Source: Pseudomonas arsenicoxydans (GTDB taxonomy: Bacteria > Pseudomonadota > Gammaproteobacteria > Pseudomonadales > Pseudomonadaceae). From it: DNA of 64,000 nt. Position numbers and translations under genes: made by a program. The notes under the pieces are model-generated. The model was not told the DNA's origin and ran no database searches. It saw nothing but the letters and a program-made list of their open reading frames with translations. Of this stretch, positions 43,936 to 50,693 are shown one piece after another; within the stretch, counting starts at the first letter, position 1, and every line of letters starts with the position of its first letter. The stretch is taken from positions 79,876 through 143,875 of the forward strand of contig NZ_RCZE01000014.1 in assembly GCF_006438915.1 (NCBI RefSeq). Direction: 5' to 3'.

Positions 43936-44694
43936 ATGAACCACACTGAAACGCTCGCCAAAATCCTGCTTGGCCCCTTGCTGCTCATGCAGGGCATTTA
44001 CACCCGGAAGGTAACGCCCAGGCTGCCGGAAGCCGAGGGCGAACGCCAGGGCATGGCCGGCAGCGGCGTGGCCCTGCGGTTGTTGATTGTGGGCGACAGC
44101 GCCGCCGCTGGCGTTGGGGCATCGACTCAGGATGAAGCGCTCAGCGGCCAACTGGTCAGCCAGTTGGCCAATGATTACCGCGTGTCCTGGACACTCTGGG
44201 CCAGGTCCGGGCTTGATTCGCAAGCGCTGCTGGCATTGCTCGACGACAAAGCGCCACAACCTTTCGATGTGGCGCTGGTATCTATCGGCGTCAACGATGT
44301 CACCAGCACATTGGCGGCTGACGAGTGGGTCGCTCGACACCATCGATTGATTGGCCTGCTGCGCGAGAAGTACGCTGTAAAGCAGGTCGTGCTTTCCCCG
44401 CTTCCACCCATGCACCTGTTTCCCGCGCTGCCGCAACCGCTACGTTGGTACCTGGGGCTCAGGGCCAGCGCGTTCAACACGCGCCTTGCCGAGTTGGATG
44501 AACGTATCGATCACTGCACGTTGCTGACGACCCGGTTGGCCCCCGTGAATGGCTCGATGGCGCGGGATGGCTTCCATCCGGGTCCTGCGATATACAGTCA
44601 GTGGGCGGACGATGCGGCGTCGGTCATCGGCCAACGCTTTCGTAAACACACGCCCCTCGACATTGCACAACCCACAATAAAAATACAGGAGTAG
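43936..44694 (+). CDS. SGNH/GDSL-family hydrolase
   Basis: 252 residues. Block I is LLIVGDSAAAGVGA (nucleophile Ser in GDS), block III is VSIGVNDVTS (Asn in GVND) and block V is DGFHPGP (Asp and His), so the SGNH catalytic set is complete. It is a carbohydrate esterase or lipase type enzyme. The N-terminal stretch LLLMQGIYTRKV looks like a weak membrane anchor rather than a cleavable signal. It is followed 3 bases later by an NTF2-like gene and lies between repeat-protein copies 1 and 2. Confidence 0.9.
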   Translation: MNHTETLAKILLGPLLLMQGIYTRKVTPRLPEAEGERQGMAGSGVALRLLIVGDSAAAGVGASTQDEALSGQLVSQLANDYRVSWTLWARSGLDSQALLALLDDKAPQPFDVALVSIGVNDVTSTLAADEWVARHHRLIGLLREKYAVKQVVLSPLPPMHLFPALPQPLRWYLGLRASAFNTRLAELDERIDHCTLLTTRLAPVNGSMARDGFHPGPAIYSQWADDAASVIGQRFRKHTPLDIAQPTIKIQE

Positions 44695-44697
44695 AAA

Positions 44698-45126
44698 ATG
44701 TCTGAACTGAACCTGCATCCCAACGCCGCGGCCTCCTTGAAGCAATGGCACGAGATGATCCGCACGGCGAACTTGAGCGCCCTGCCCGGTTTGCTGGACC
44801 CGCAAGCCGTGTTCCGCTCGCCGATGGCTCACACGCCTTATCCGGGCGCAGCCGTGGTTTCGATGATTCTCAACACCGTGGTCAACGTGTTCGAGGACTT
44901 CGCCTACCACCGCGAACTGGCGACCGCAGACGGCTTGAACGTGGTCCTGGAATTCAGCGCCAATGTCGGCGGAAAACAGTTGAAGGGCATCGACATGATC
45001 CGCTTCAACGAAGCCGGGAAAATCGTCGAGTTTGAAGTAATGGTCCGTCCGTTGAGCGGTTTGCAAGCCTTGGGCGAGCAAATGGGGCAGCGCCTTGGGG
45101 CATATCTGACGGCCAGTAAAGCCTGA
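44698..45126 (+). CDS. NTF2-like (SnoaL) protein
   Basis: 142 residues with NTF2 fold pattern: LKQWHEMIRTANLSALPGLLDPQAVFRSPMAH, a middle VFEDFAYHRELATADGLNVVLEFSANVGGK, and GIDMIRFNEAGKIVEFEVMVRPL. Relatives are small cytoplasmic proteins with ligand-binding or isomerase roles. It begins 3 bases after the SGNH hydrolase gene and the two are surely co-transcribed. GGAG lies 6 bases before the ATG. Confidence 0.88.
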   Translation: MSELNLHPNAAASLKQWHEMIRTANLSALPGLLDPQAVFRSPMAHTPYPGAAVVSMILNTVVNVFEDFAYHRELATADGLNVVLEFSANVGGKQLKGIDMIRFNEAGKIVEFEVMVRPLSGLQALGEQMGQRLGAYLTASKA

Positions 45127-45151
45127 TTCTAAACGCCTGAAACTCACGTTG

Positions 45152-45173
45152 CGCGCGGTGATATCACCGCGCG
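45152..45173. other. Perfect 22-base palindrome
   Basis: cgcgcggtgat followed by its exact reverse complement, 26 bases after the NTF2-like gene and just before the copy-2 repeat module. There is no T-run. It could be a protein site or a transcript-end hairpin. Confidence 0.55.
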
Positions 45174-45182
45174 TAATGATCC

Positions 45183-45288
45183 ATTGCCGACATCGATAGT
45201 CACCATCAACTCAATGAAGTTCTCATAAAAAATCCCCGGCGTAACATCAGCTCCATACCAACCCATAAGCACCCCGGAGCACACCATC
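45183..45288 (+). promoter_or_regulatory. Conserved 5' region of repeat-protein gene, copy 2
   Basis: Matches the copy 1 and 3 regions with a few changes (caactcaatg in place of gacccaatg, so the ttgacc element is altered, while gaagttctcataaaaaatcc and gcgtaacat are kept). Ends with CCGGAG before the ATG. Confidence 0.6.
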
Positions 45289-45651
45289 ATGAAACGCCAA
45301 ACCCTCCTCGCTATCGCTTTCTCGGTCTTTGCAGTTAACGCTTTTGCCGCAACCTCTGCTCAACCTGTAGTCGCTGAAGGCGGCTCGGATCGCCTGATCG
45401 AAAGCCGTGTGGCTGAAGGGGGTTCGGATCGTTTGATCGAGAATCGTGTGGCTGCTGATGGTTCTGACCGTCTGATCGAGAACCGCGTTGCCGAAGGTGG
45501 CTCTGACCGTCTGATCGAAAAACGCGTCGCTGAAGGTGGCTCGGATCGTTTGATTGAAAACCGCGTTGCCGCCGATGGCTCCGACCGTCTGATGCAGAAC
45601 CGCGTTGCCGAAGGTGGTTCGGATCGTCTGATCGAAAGCCGCGCTGCATAA
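45289..45651 (+). CDS. Secreted 13-residue-repeat protein, copy 2 (7 repeats)
   Basis: 120 residues: the same signal peptide and ATSAQPV leader as copy 1, seven 13-residue units and a final AA. Units 1-2 and the last two are identical to those of the other copies; the middle ones are VAADGSDRLIENR, VAEGGSDRLIEKR and VAEGGSDRLIENR, so this copy has Arg in place of His throughout. The difference of exactly one 39-base unit from copy 1 and from copy 3 indicates gain or loss of whole units. Secreted or periplasmic; function unknown. Confidence 0.88.
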   Translation: MKRQTLLAIAFSVFAVNAFAATSAQPVVAEGGSDRLIESRVAEGGSDRLIENRVAADGSDRLIENRVAEGGSDRLIEKRVAEGGSDRLIENRVAADGSDRLMQNRVAEGGSDRLIESRAA

Positions 45652-45679
45652 ATGCGGGGTTTTACCGCGGTACTCAATG

Positions 45680-45709
45680 AAAAGCCCGGCCTGACCCGCC
45701 GGGCTTTTT
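45680..45709 (+). terminator. Intrinsic terminator of repeat-protein copy 2
   Basis: Stem aaaagcccggc/gccgggctttt, loop ctgacccg-like, then T-run. It is homologous to the terminators of copies 1 and 3, with a changed loop. Confidence 0.92.
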
Positions 45710-45804
45710 CATGCACAAAATAAATCAGCCCCCACTTAAAGCCTCTACCGCACCTGTGGTACATAAGACCTGATTGTGAATTCTGCGCTCAATGAGGTTT
45801 GCCC

Positions 45805-46377
45805 ATGCTCCATTCGCCACGCCTGCCCCAACTGCTGACCTGCGCCCTGTTCGGTTTATTCGCGTGCGGCGCCCAGGCCGGTACGCCTTCCCCGGCACCC
45901 GCCAGCTTGTTGCCGTTGCTGGTGACGATCAACGAGCGCTTGAACATTGCTGACCTGGTGGCGTTGACCAAATGGGACAGTGGCAAACCAATTCAGGATA
46001 CGGCCCGGGAAACCCAGGTCATCGACAACGCCAGGAAGATCGCCGCGAGCCGCAAACTGGATCCGGAAGAGGTTGCCGATTTGACGGCCGCGCAAATCGA
46101 AGCCAACAAGCTGGTGCAATACGGTCTGCTCGCTCAATGGCGCGCAGCGTACAAAGCGCCGGACACGCCACGGCCAGACCTCGTCAATCAAATCAGGCCA
46201 CGGCTGGATGAGCTGCAAAGCCGCCTACTGCAGCAATACGCCGACTTCGCGCCCTATCGCAATGATCCCAATTGCCCGGACTGGCTGGGGACCGAGCGAG
46301 CCAGCCTGATCAAAGATCAACTGCACGGTCAGGCCCTGATCCGCGCCACTGGGGAGCTGTGTGTCGCAGCGCAATGA
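45805..46377 (+). CDS. Exported chorismate mutase (AroQ-gamma type)
   Basis: 190 residues with a signal peptide (LLTCALFGLFACGAQA). The helical chorismate mutase core has LLVTINERLNIADLVALTKWDSGKPIQD, then REtQVIDNARKIA and the second half ANKLVQYGLLAQWRA. Arg and Lys residues at the expected sites (INERL, KWDSGKP) suggest activity, converting chorismate to prephenate in the periplasm. The Cys pair (NCPDW, ELCVA) could form a disulfide as in secreted forms. ATG 45805 is preferred over TTG 45799. It lies between repeat-protein copies 2 and 3. Confidence 0.88.
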   Translation: MLHSPRLPQLLTCALFGLFACGAQAGTPSPAPASLLPLLVTINERLNIADLVALTKWDSGKPIQDTARETQVIDNARKIAASRKLDPEEVADLTAAQIEANKLVQYGLLAQWRAAYKAPDTPRPDLVNQIRPRLDELQSRLLQQYADFAPYRNDPNCPDWLGTERASLIKDQLHGQALIRATGELCVAAQ

Positions 46378-46404
46378 CCCGGAATTGTCCGAGTTGATGC
46401 AACC

Positions 46405-46510
46405 ATTGCCGGCATCGATAGTCACCATTGACCCAATGAAGTTCTCTTAAAAAATCCACGGCGTAACATCCGCTCCATACCAACCAATAAACACCCCGGA
46501 GCACACCATC
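46405..46510 (+). promoter_or_regulatory. Conserved 5' region of repeat-protein gene, copy 3
   Basis: Almost identical to the copy 1 region (ttgacccaatgaagttctc, A-run, gcgtaacatccgctcc) with single-base changes, ending with CCGGAG before the ATG at 46511. Confidence 0.6.
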
Positions 46511-46912
46511 ATGAAACGCCAAACCCTCCTCGCTGTCGCTTTCTCGGTCTTTGCAGTGAACGCTTTTGCCGCTACTTCTGTTCAACCTGTGGTCGCTGAA
46601 GGCGGCTCGGATCGTCTGATTGAAAGCCGTGTGGCTGAAGGGGGTTCGGATCGTTTGATCGAGAATCGTGTAGCCGCTGATGGTTCTGACCATCTGATCG
46701 AAAACCGCGTTGCCGCCGATGGTTCTGACCATCTGATGGAAAACCGCGTGGCCGCTGATGGTTCAGACCATCTGATCGAAAACCGCGTGGCCGCTGATGG
46801 TTCAGACCATCTGATCGAAAACCGTGTAGCCGCTGATGGCTCCGACCGTCTGATGCAGAACCGCGTAGCCGAAGGTGGTTCCGACCGTCTGATCGAAAGC
46901 CGCGCTGCATAA
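46511..46912 (+). CDS. Secreted 13-residue-repeat protein, copy 3 (8 repeats)
   Basis: 133 residues: signal peptide MKRQTLLAVAFSVFAVNAFA, leader ATSVQPV, eight 13-residue units and a final AA. The middle units are all of the AADGSDHL(I/M)ENR type as in copy 1, whereas copy 2 has Arg there. Copy 3 is therefore closer to copy 1 with two more units. First and last units are invariant among copies. It lies just before the convergent rcnA gene, separated by its own terminator. Confidence 0.88.
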   Translation: MKRQTLLAVAFSVFAVNAFAATSVQPVVAEGGSDRLIESRVAEGGSDRLIENRVAADGSDHLIENRVAADGSDHLMENRVAADGSDHLIENRVAADGSDHLIENRVAADGSDRLMQNRVAEGGSDRLIESRAA

Positions 46913-46940
46913 ATGCGGGGTTTTACCGCGGTACTCAATG

Positions 46941-46971
46941 AAAAGCCCGGCCTTATCAGCCGGGCTTTTTT
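46941..46971 (+). terminator. Intrinsic terminator of repeat-protein copy 3
   Basis: Stem aaaagcccggc/gccgggctttt with loop cttatca and T-run, same as copy 1. It separates this gene from the convergent rcnA. Confidence 0.92.
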
Positions 46972-46992
46972 GTGCACGACATTCAAAGCGTC

Positions 46993-48129
46993 TTAAGCAT
47001 TCAGCCCGATCCAGGCATGAATGGCGACGTACAGGCCCACAGCGATAATCAACACCCCCGACAGATAAGGTGCCCGACGCGCCACCGTACCCAACCACGG
47101 CCAGCGGTTGCTGGCTTGCCGCGCGCCAATGGCTGCCGCCGCGCCGACCGATACCAGCGTGATCGCCAAACCAATACTGAAACACAGGACGAGCATGCCA
47201 CCCAAGGCGATTTCCTTGACCTGAAGGCAGAGCAGCAAAACGGTGATCGCCGCCGGACAAGGAATCAACCCTCCCGTCAAACCGAACACAATGATCTGGC
47301 CGGTCGTCACTTCACGGTTGGTGAAACGCTGGCGGATGTCATTGGCATGGGCACGTTCATGCGCATCCTGATAACCGTCAATCGACAACTCCAGGCCTTG
47401 CAGTTCCGCATGCGAATGCGCGTGGTCATGCTCCGAGTATTCCAGGTCATAGTCATGCGAGTGCCCGGCATGCCCAAGACTCAAGCGAACGCTGAATTCA
47501 TGGGGTTCGGGAATGTCGGCCGTCGATTGCAGAAAGCCTTCCTGCTCGATAAACGAGAACGCCTGGGTGCTGCCGTCCGCACGCGTGGTCAACACGCGGA
47601 CATCCGCAGCGCCCCACGCATGCCCGCTCAACGCTTTCAGGCGCCAGTGCGGTGGCATGCCGGTTTCGAAAATCGACAGTTCGACGCGGCCATGGCCGGT
47701 ATCGATTCGATGGGTTTCGTCGTGGTGAGCGTGGTCATGTTCGCTGTGGTGGTGGTCTTCACCTTGCTCGAACTTGAACATCTGTTCGCCACGCCAGGTG
47801 CGCCACAGCATCCAGAGCGCGATCAAAATAATCAGCGCCGCGGACGCGAGCTGAAAATACGGCTCTGTAGTTTGCGCATCCATTCCCTTGCCCAGGTACA
47901 TGCCACCGATCGCGACCAGCCACACCACCGCCGTATGCGACAGTGTTGCAGCCAGGCCCAATAGCACCGCCTGTTTGACCGAACCACGAACGGCCACGAT
48001 GAACGCCGCCATCATGGTTTTCGAATGCCCGGGCTCAAGCCCGTGCAAGGCCCCCAGCAGTATCGCGCTAGGGAAATAGAGCCATGCGTGAGCGCCGCCC
48101 TGTTGCAGCAGTTCTGCGAAATTTGGCAT
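46993..48129 (-). CDS. rcnA: Nickel/cobalt efflux protein RcnA
   Basis: 378 residues with about six membrane helices. The N-terminal GALHGLEPGHSKTMMAAFIVA carries the HxxxPGHSK nickel motif of the RcnA family. A long His/Asp-rich cytoplasmic loop follows (DHHHSEHDHAHHDE and SHDYDLEYSEHDHAHSHAE), then the second half with GLIPCPAAITVLLLCL. It pumps Ni(II)/Co(II) out of the cytoplasm. The gene is 8 bases downstream of rcnR, so the two form an operon under RcnR control. Confidence 0.94.
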   Translation of the reverse strand: MPNFAELLQQGGAHAWLYFPSAILLGALHGLEPGHSKTMMAAFIVAVRGSVKQAVLLGLAATLSHTAVVWLVAIGGMYLGKGMDAQTTEPYFQLASAALIILIALWMLWRTWRGEQMFKFEQGEDHHHSEHDHAHHDETHRIDTGHGRVELSIFETGMPPHWRLKALSGHAWGAADVRVLTTRADGSTQAFSFIEQEGFLQSTADIPEPHEFSVRLSLGHAGHSHDYDLEYSEHDHAHSHAELQGLELSIDGYQDAHERAHANDIRQRFTNREVTTGQIIVFGLTGGLIPCPAAITVLLLCLQVKEIALGGMLVLCFSIGLAITLVSVGAAAAIGARQASNRWPWLGTVARRAPYLSGVLIIAVGLYVAIHAWIGLNA

Positions 48130-48137
48130 GACAGGGC

Positions 48138-48413
48138 CTATTTGGAGTAGCGGCGGATGGCTTCGAGCAGCTCTTCGACACCCTTGGCCCGTTCCTCATC
48201 GCTGAGCTCCGGGTTGGCAACGTGGGCGTGGGCGTGAGCCTCGATGATTTCATCCATCAAACCGTTCATTGCGCCGCGAGTGGCCGCGGCGAGATGCAGG
48301 GTCTTGGCGCAATCGGCCTCTGATTCCAGCGCGCGTTCTATCGCCTGAACCTGCCCGGCGATGCGTCTTACCCGTTTTAATAAATCGTCTTTTTGCTCAT
48401 GAGTGTGCGACAT
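48138..48413 (-). CDS. rcnR: Ni/Co-sensing repressor RcnR
   Basis: 91 residues of the CsoR/RcnR four-helix family (LLKRVRRIAGQVQAIERALE). His3, Cys35, His60 and His64 match, position for position, the metal ligands known for E. coli RcnR, so nickel/cobalt sensing is well supported over copper (CsoR) or formaldehyde (FrmR). It represses itself and rcnA until metal binds. A G-tract operator lies directly before the start. Confidence 0.94.
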   Translation of the reverse strand: MSHTHEQKDDLLKRVRRIAGQVQAIERALESEADCAKTLHLAAATRGAMNGLMDEIIEAHAHAHVANPELSDEERAKGVEELLEAIRRYSK

Positions 48414-48416
48414 ACC

Positions 48417-48430
48417 ATACCCCCCCTACC
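48417..48430 (-). promoter_or_regulatory. RcnR operator (G-tract)
   Basis: On the minus strand this reads GGTAGGGGGGGTAT, a 7-G tract with TA-containing flanks, 4 bases upstream of the rcnR ATG. RcnR operators have the form TACT-G6-N-AGTA or close variants. Confidence 0.7.
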
Positions 48431-48524
48431 TATGCAGGCGAGCATGATCACCTGCCACTGGGAGAGATGCAATCCCCAAGTGCAGGCATTCATGTCAGGT
48501 GGAAAGAAATGGGATCAGCGGTCG

Positions 48525-49451
48525 CTAGTCGTAGAACGGCTCAACCGACACCCGACTGCCGACAAAGAAACTATCGGCCACCAATCGCAGCGGCTGAAGG
48601 TCCAGGTCGCTGGCGTTGTCGCCAATCAGTTGTTGGAAATGTCGATACACCGCCGCGTATTCGCCCTCCTCCGATACGGCCTGGCGCACGCCGTCAATGC
48701 TCAACAGGGCACCGCCGTTGTCCAGTCGCAGGACGCCTTCGGTGCAGCGAATCTCGATGCTCCAGAGTTCGTCGTGACCGTGATCGAAATCGAATTCCGC
48801 GCGGACATGAAGGTGGCGTGCATCAGACATTTTGATCGACGCGGCAATCGGCGATTGGCAGTTGCCGGGGACGCGCAGTTCGGCAGACTCGACAAACAGC
48901 GGCAGCGCCAGCAGGTGGGTGACAATCGACAAGGCATTGATGCCGGGATCGAACACGCCCAGGCCACCGGGCTGCCAGATCCAGGCCTGGCCGGGGTGCC
49001 ACTTGCGCACATCTTCCTTCCAGTCGATCTGAACGCTCTGCAGGGTGCGAGTGGCCAGCCAGTCGCGGGCGGCTTCGATGCCGGGCGCGTAGCGTGAATG
49101 CCAGGCGAACAGGCCGCTGACGCCTTGCGCTGCGACCTGATTCACCAACGTCATCGCTTCACCCAACGTGGCGCACGGCGGTTTTTCTACCAGCACATGT
49201 TTGCCAGCGGCGAGCGCTTGTTGCACCAGTGCGAATCGACCTTGCGGCGGTGTGCAAAACGCAATCGCATCGACGTGCGTGCCCTTGGCGAGCAGCTCGC
49301 TCAGGGACTGAAAATTCTCTACCCCGGCGCAAGGCTGCCCTTGTGTTGCGACAGACACCAACTGGAACGCGGGGTTGGCGTTGATAGCGGGAACGTGTTG
49401 ATCCTGGGCAATCTTGCCGTAGCCCACCAGGCCGAGACGAATCGGTTGCAT
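48525..49451 (-). CDS. Gfo/Idh/MocA oxidoreductase, D-galactose 1-dehydrogenase-like
   Basis: 308 residues. The N-terminal Rossmann motif is GLVGYGKIAQDQH, the catalytic EKP is present (VLVEKPPCATL), and the later segments (WKEDVRKWHPGQAWIWQPGGLGVFDPGINAL) match bacterial aldose/galactose 1-dehydrogenases, which oxidise D-galactose to the lactone with NAD(P)+. The start at 49451 has AGGAG 7 bases upstream; upstream codons of the longer frame are unlike the family. It lies 111 bases from rcnR, unrelated to it in function, and is divergent from the AraC-type regulator, which may control it. Confidence 0.88.
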   Translation of the reverse strand: MQPIRLGLVGYGKIAQDQHVPAINANPAFQLVSVATQGQPCAGVENFQSLSELLAKGTHVDAIAFCTPPQGRFALVQQALAAGKHVLVEKPPCATLGEAMTLVNQVAAQGVSGLFAWHSRYAPGIEAARDWLATRTLQSVQIDWKEDVRKWHPGQAWIWQPGGLGVFDPGINALSIVTHLLALPLFVESAELRVPGNCQSPIAASIKMSDARHLHVRAEFDFDHGHDELWSIEIRCTEGVLRLDNGGALLSIDGVRQAVSEEGEYAAVYRHFQQLIGDNASDLDLQPLRLVADSFFVGSRVSVEPFYD

Positions 49452-49646
49452 CAATGACTCCTGTTTTTTTTGTCTTGTCATGGAACGCGAACCGGCAAGA
49501 TTACGTTTGTATAGCGTGGAAGTCATCGCTGACATGCTGATGCCCCGTCCGCCCGCGCCGTCACAATCCTGTCACCCCCGCCTGCTAGCGTCTTCGCGCT
49601 GCCCGCTCCCCCAATCGTCCCTGTACCAAAGATCCCCCGACCCAAG

Positions 49647-50645
49647 GTGCCACTCAAGGTGTACTCACCCCCGACACGCCAGCAAATCATCCTCAGGTCC
49701 GATGGCATGCGTTGCGATGACTTTGGCGTGTTGTTCTCGACGATGTTCGGCAATCGCTATTCCGACACGCCGCCCCCGCCGGCCGACATCATCATTGGCG
49801 GTGTCTACGGCAGGCATGAAGGCGTGAGTTTTCGCAGGATGCACTACCGCGGAGACTTCACGGTCGTGTTTCCCGACCCCTATGACGAAATCACCTTCGT
49901 CATTCCCACCGCCGGCAAGATCGTCTTCAATCACGCGACCGAGTCGGTTGGCGTTACCCACGTGGGTCTGGCAATCGATAAAGCCGACATTCGCTCGATG
50001 CGTTTTCTCGATAACCATGCCCAGCACGGGATGTCGATCAGGCGCGCCCACCTCACCGAGCGACTGTCGACACTGCTGGACAAGCCAATCCTGGAAAAAC
50101 TGCACTTCGAGCCGAGGGTCGATCTGAATCTTCCCGCGTTTCAGGGCATCAAGGCTTTGATCGATCTGGCGACCGGCACTGAGTTCGATCAACTGATCAA
50201 CGCCGGTACACTGATGCCTTCGCGTCTTCGGGAAATGCTGATCGACACGGTGCTGGAGGCCTGGCCGCACAACTTCACCCAAGCCCTGCGACGCCCTGCT
50301 CCGCTGATCGCACCAAGGCATGTGAAGCTGGCCGTCGACTACATTCAGGAGCATCCCGAGCACATGGTCAGCGGCACGGATCTGGCACGGCTGAGCAACG
50401 TCAGCCAGCGCGCATTGCAGGAAGGTTTTCGACGATTCGTGGGCATTTCTATCGTTGACTATCAACGGCAAGTGCGTCTGGAACGCGCCTACGATGTGCT
50501 CACGCAAGATGTCCCGACAACCGTGACCGAGGTGGCCTTGCGTTTCGGCTTCAGCAATGTCGGCAGGTTTTGCCAGTATTTCCAGAATGCCTATGGCGTC
50601 AGTCCCGCCGACGTGAAATCGGGACGCACGCGAACCCGGCGTTAA
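49647..50645 (+). CDS. AraC-family transcriptional regulator
   Basis: About 332 residues from GTG 49647 (GTG 49659 is an alternative). The C-terminal ~100 residues hold the two helix-turn-helix motifs: VSGTDLARLSNVSQRALQEGFRRFVGIS and TVTEVALRFGFSNVGRFCQYFQNAYGVSP. The N-terminal part resembles the AraC-binding-like domain of regulators that sense aromatic or organic acids (IILRSDGMRCDDFGVLFSTM). It ends in a REP-like hairpin. The divergent gene is the galactose dehydrogenase-like oxidoreductase. Confidence 0.92.
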   Translation: MPLKVYSPPTRQQIILRSDGMRCDDFGVLFSTMFGNRYSDTPPPPADIIIGGVYGRHEGVSFRRMHYRGDFTVVFPDPYDEITFVIPTAGKIVFNHATESVGVTHVGLAIDKADIRSMRFLDNHAQHGMSIRRAHLTERLSTLLDKPILEKLHFEPRVDLNLPAFQGIKALIDLATGTEFDQLINAGTLMPSRLREMLIDTVLEAWPHNFTQALRRPAPLIAPRHVKLAVDYIQEHPEHMVSGTDLARLSNVSQRALQEGFRRFVGISIVDYQRQVRLERAYDVLTQDVPTTVTEVALRFGFSNVGRFCQYFQNAYGVSPADVKSGRTRTRR

Positions 50646-50671
50646 TGGCGAGGGAGCAACCTCCCTCGCCA
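50646..50671. repeat. REP-like hairpin
   Basis: tggcgaggga ... tccctcgcca with a 6-base loop, immediately after the AraC gene stop and before the convergent autotransporter gene. It is close to the other common Pseudomonas REP form (ggcgagggagcttgctccc) and may act as a terminator for both genes. Confidence 0.75.
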
Positions 50672-50693
50672 CAAGTTTCCATGTGCCTCTGAA

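Noticed and set aside
43472..46912. 39-base repeats considered as a CRISPR array
   Set aside because: The repeats are directly adjacent without spacers and are coding units within a signal-peptide protein.
43533..46986. Minus-strand ORFs of 81-134 codons across the three repeat genes (RSEPSAATRFSI-type repeats)
   Set aside because: They arise because the 39-base unit is a multiple of three and free of stops on the other strand. They have no signal peptide or ribosome site and run into the terminators.
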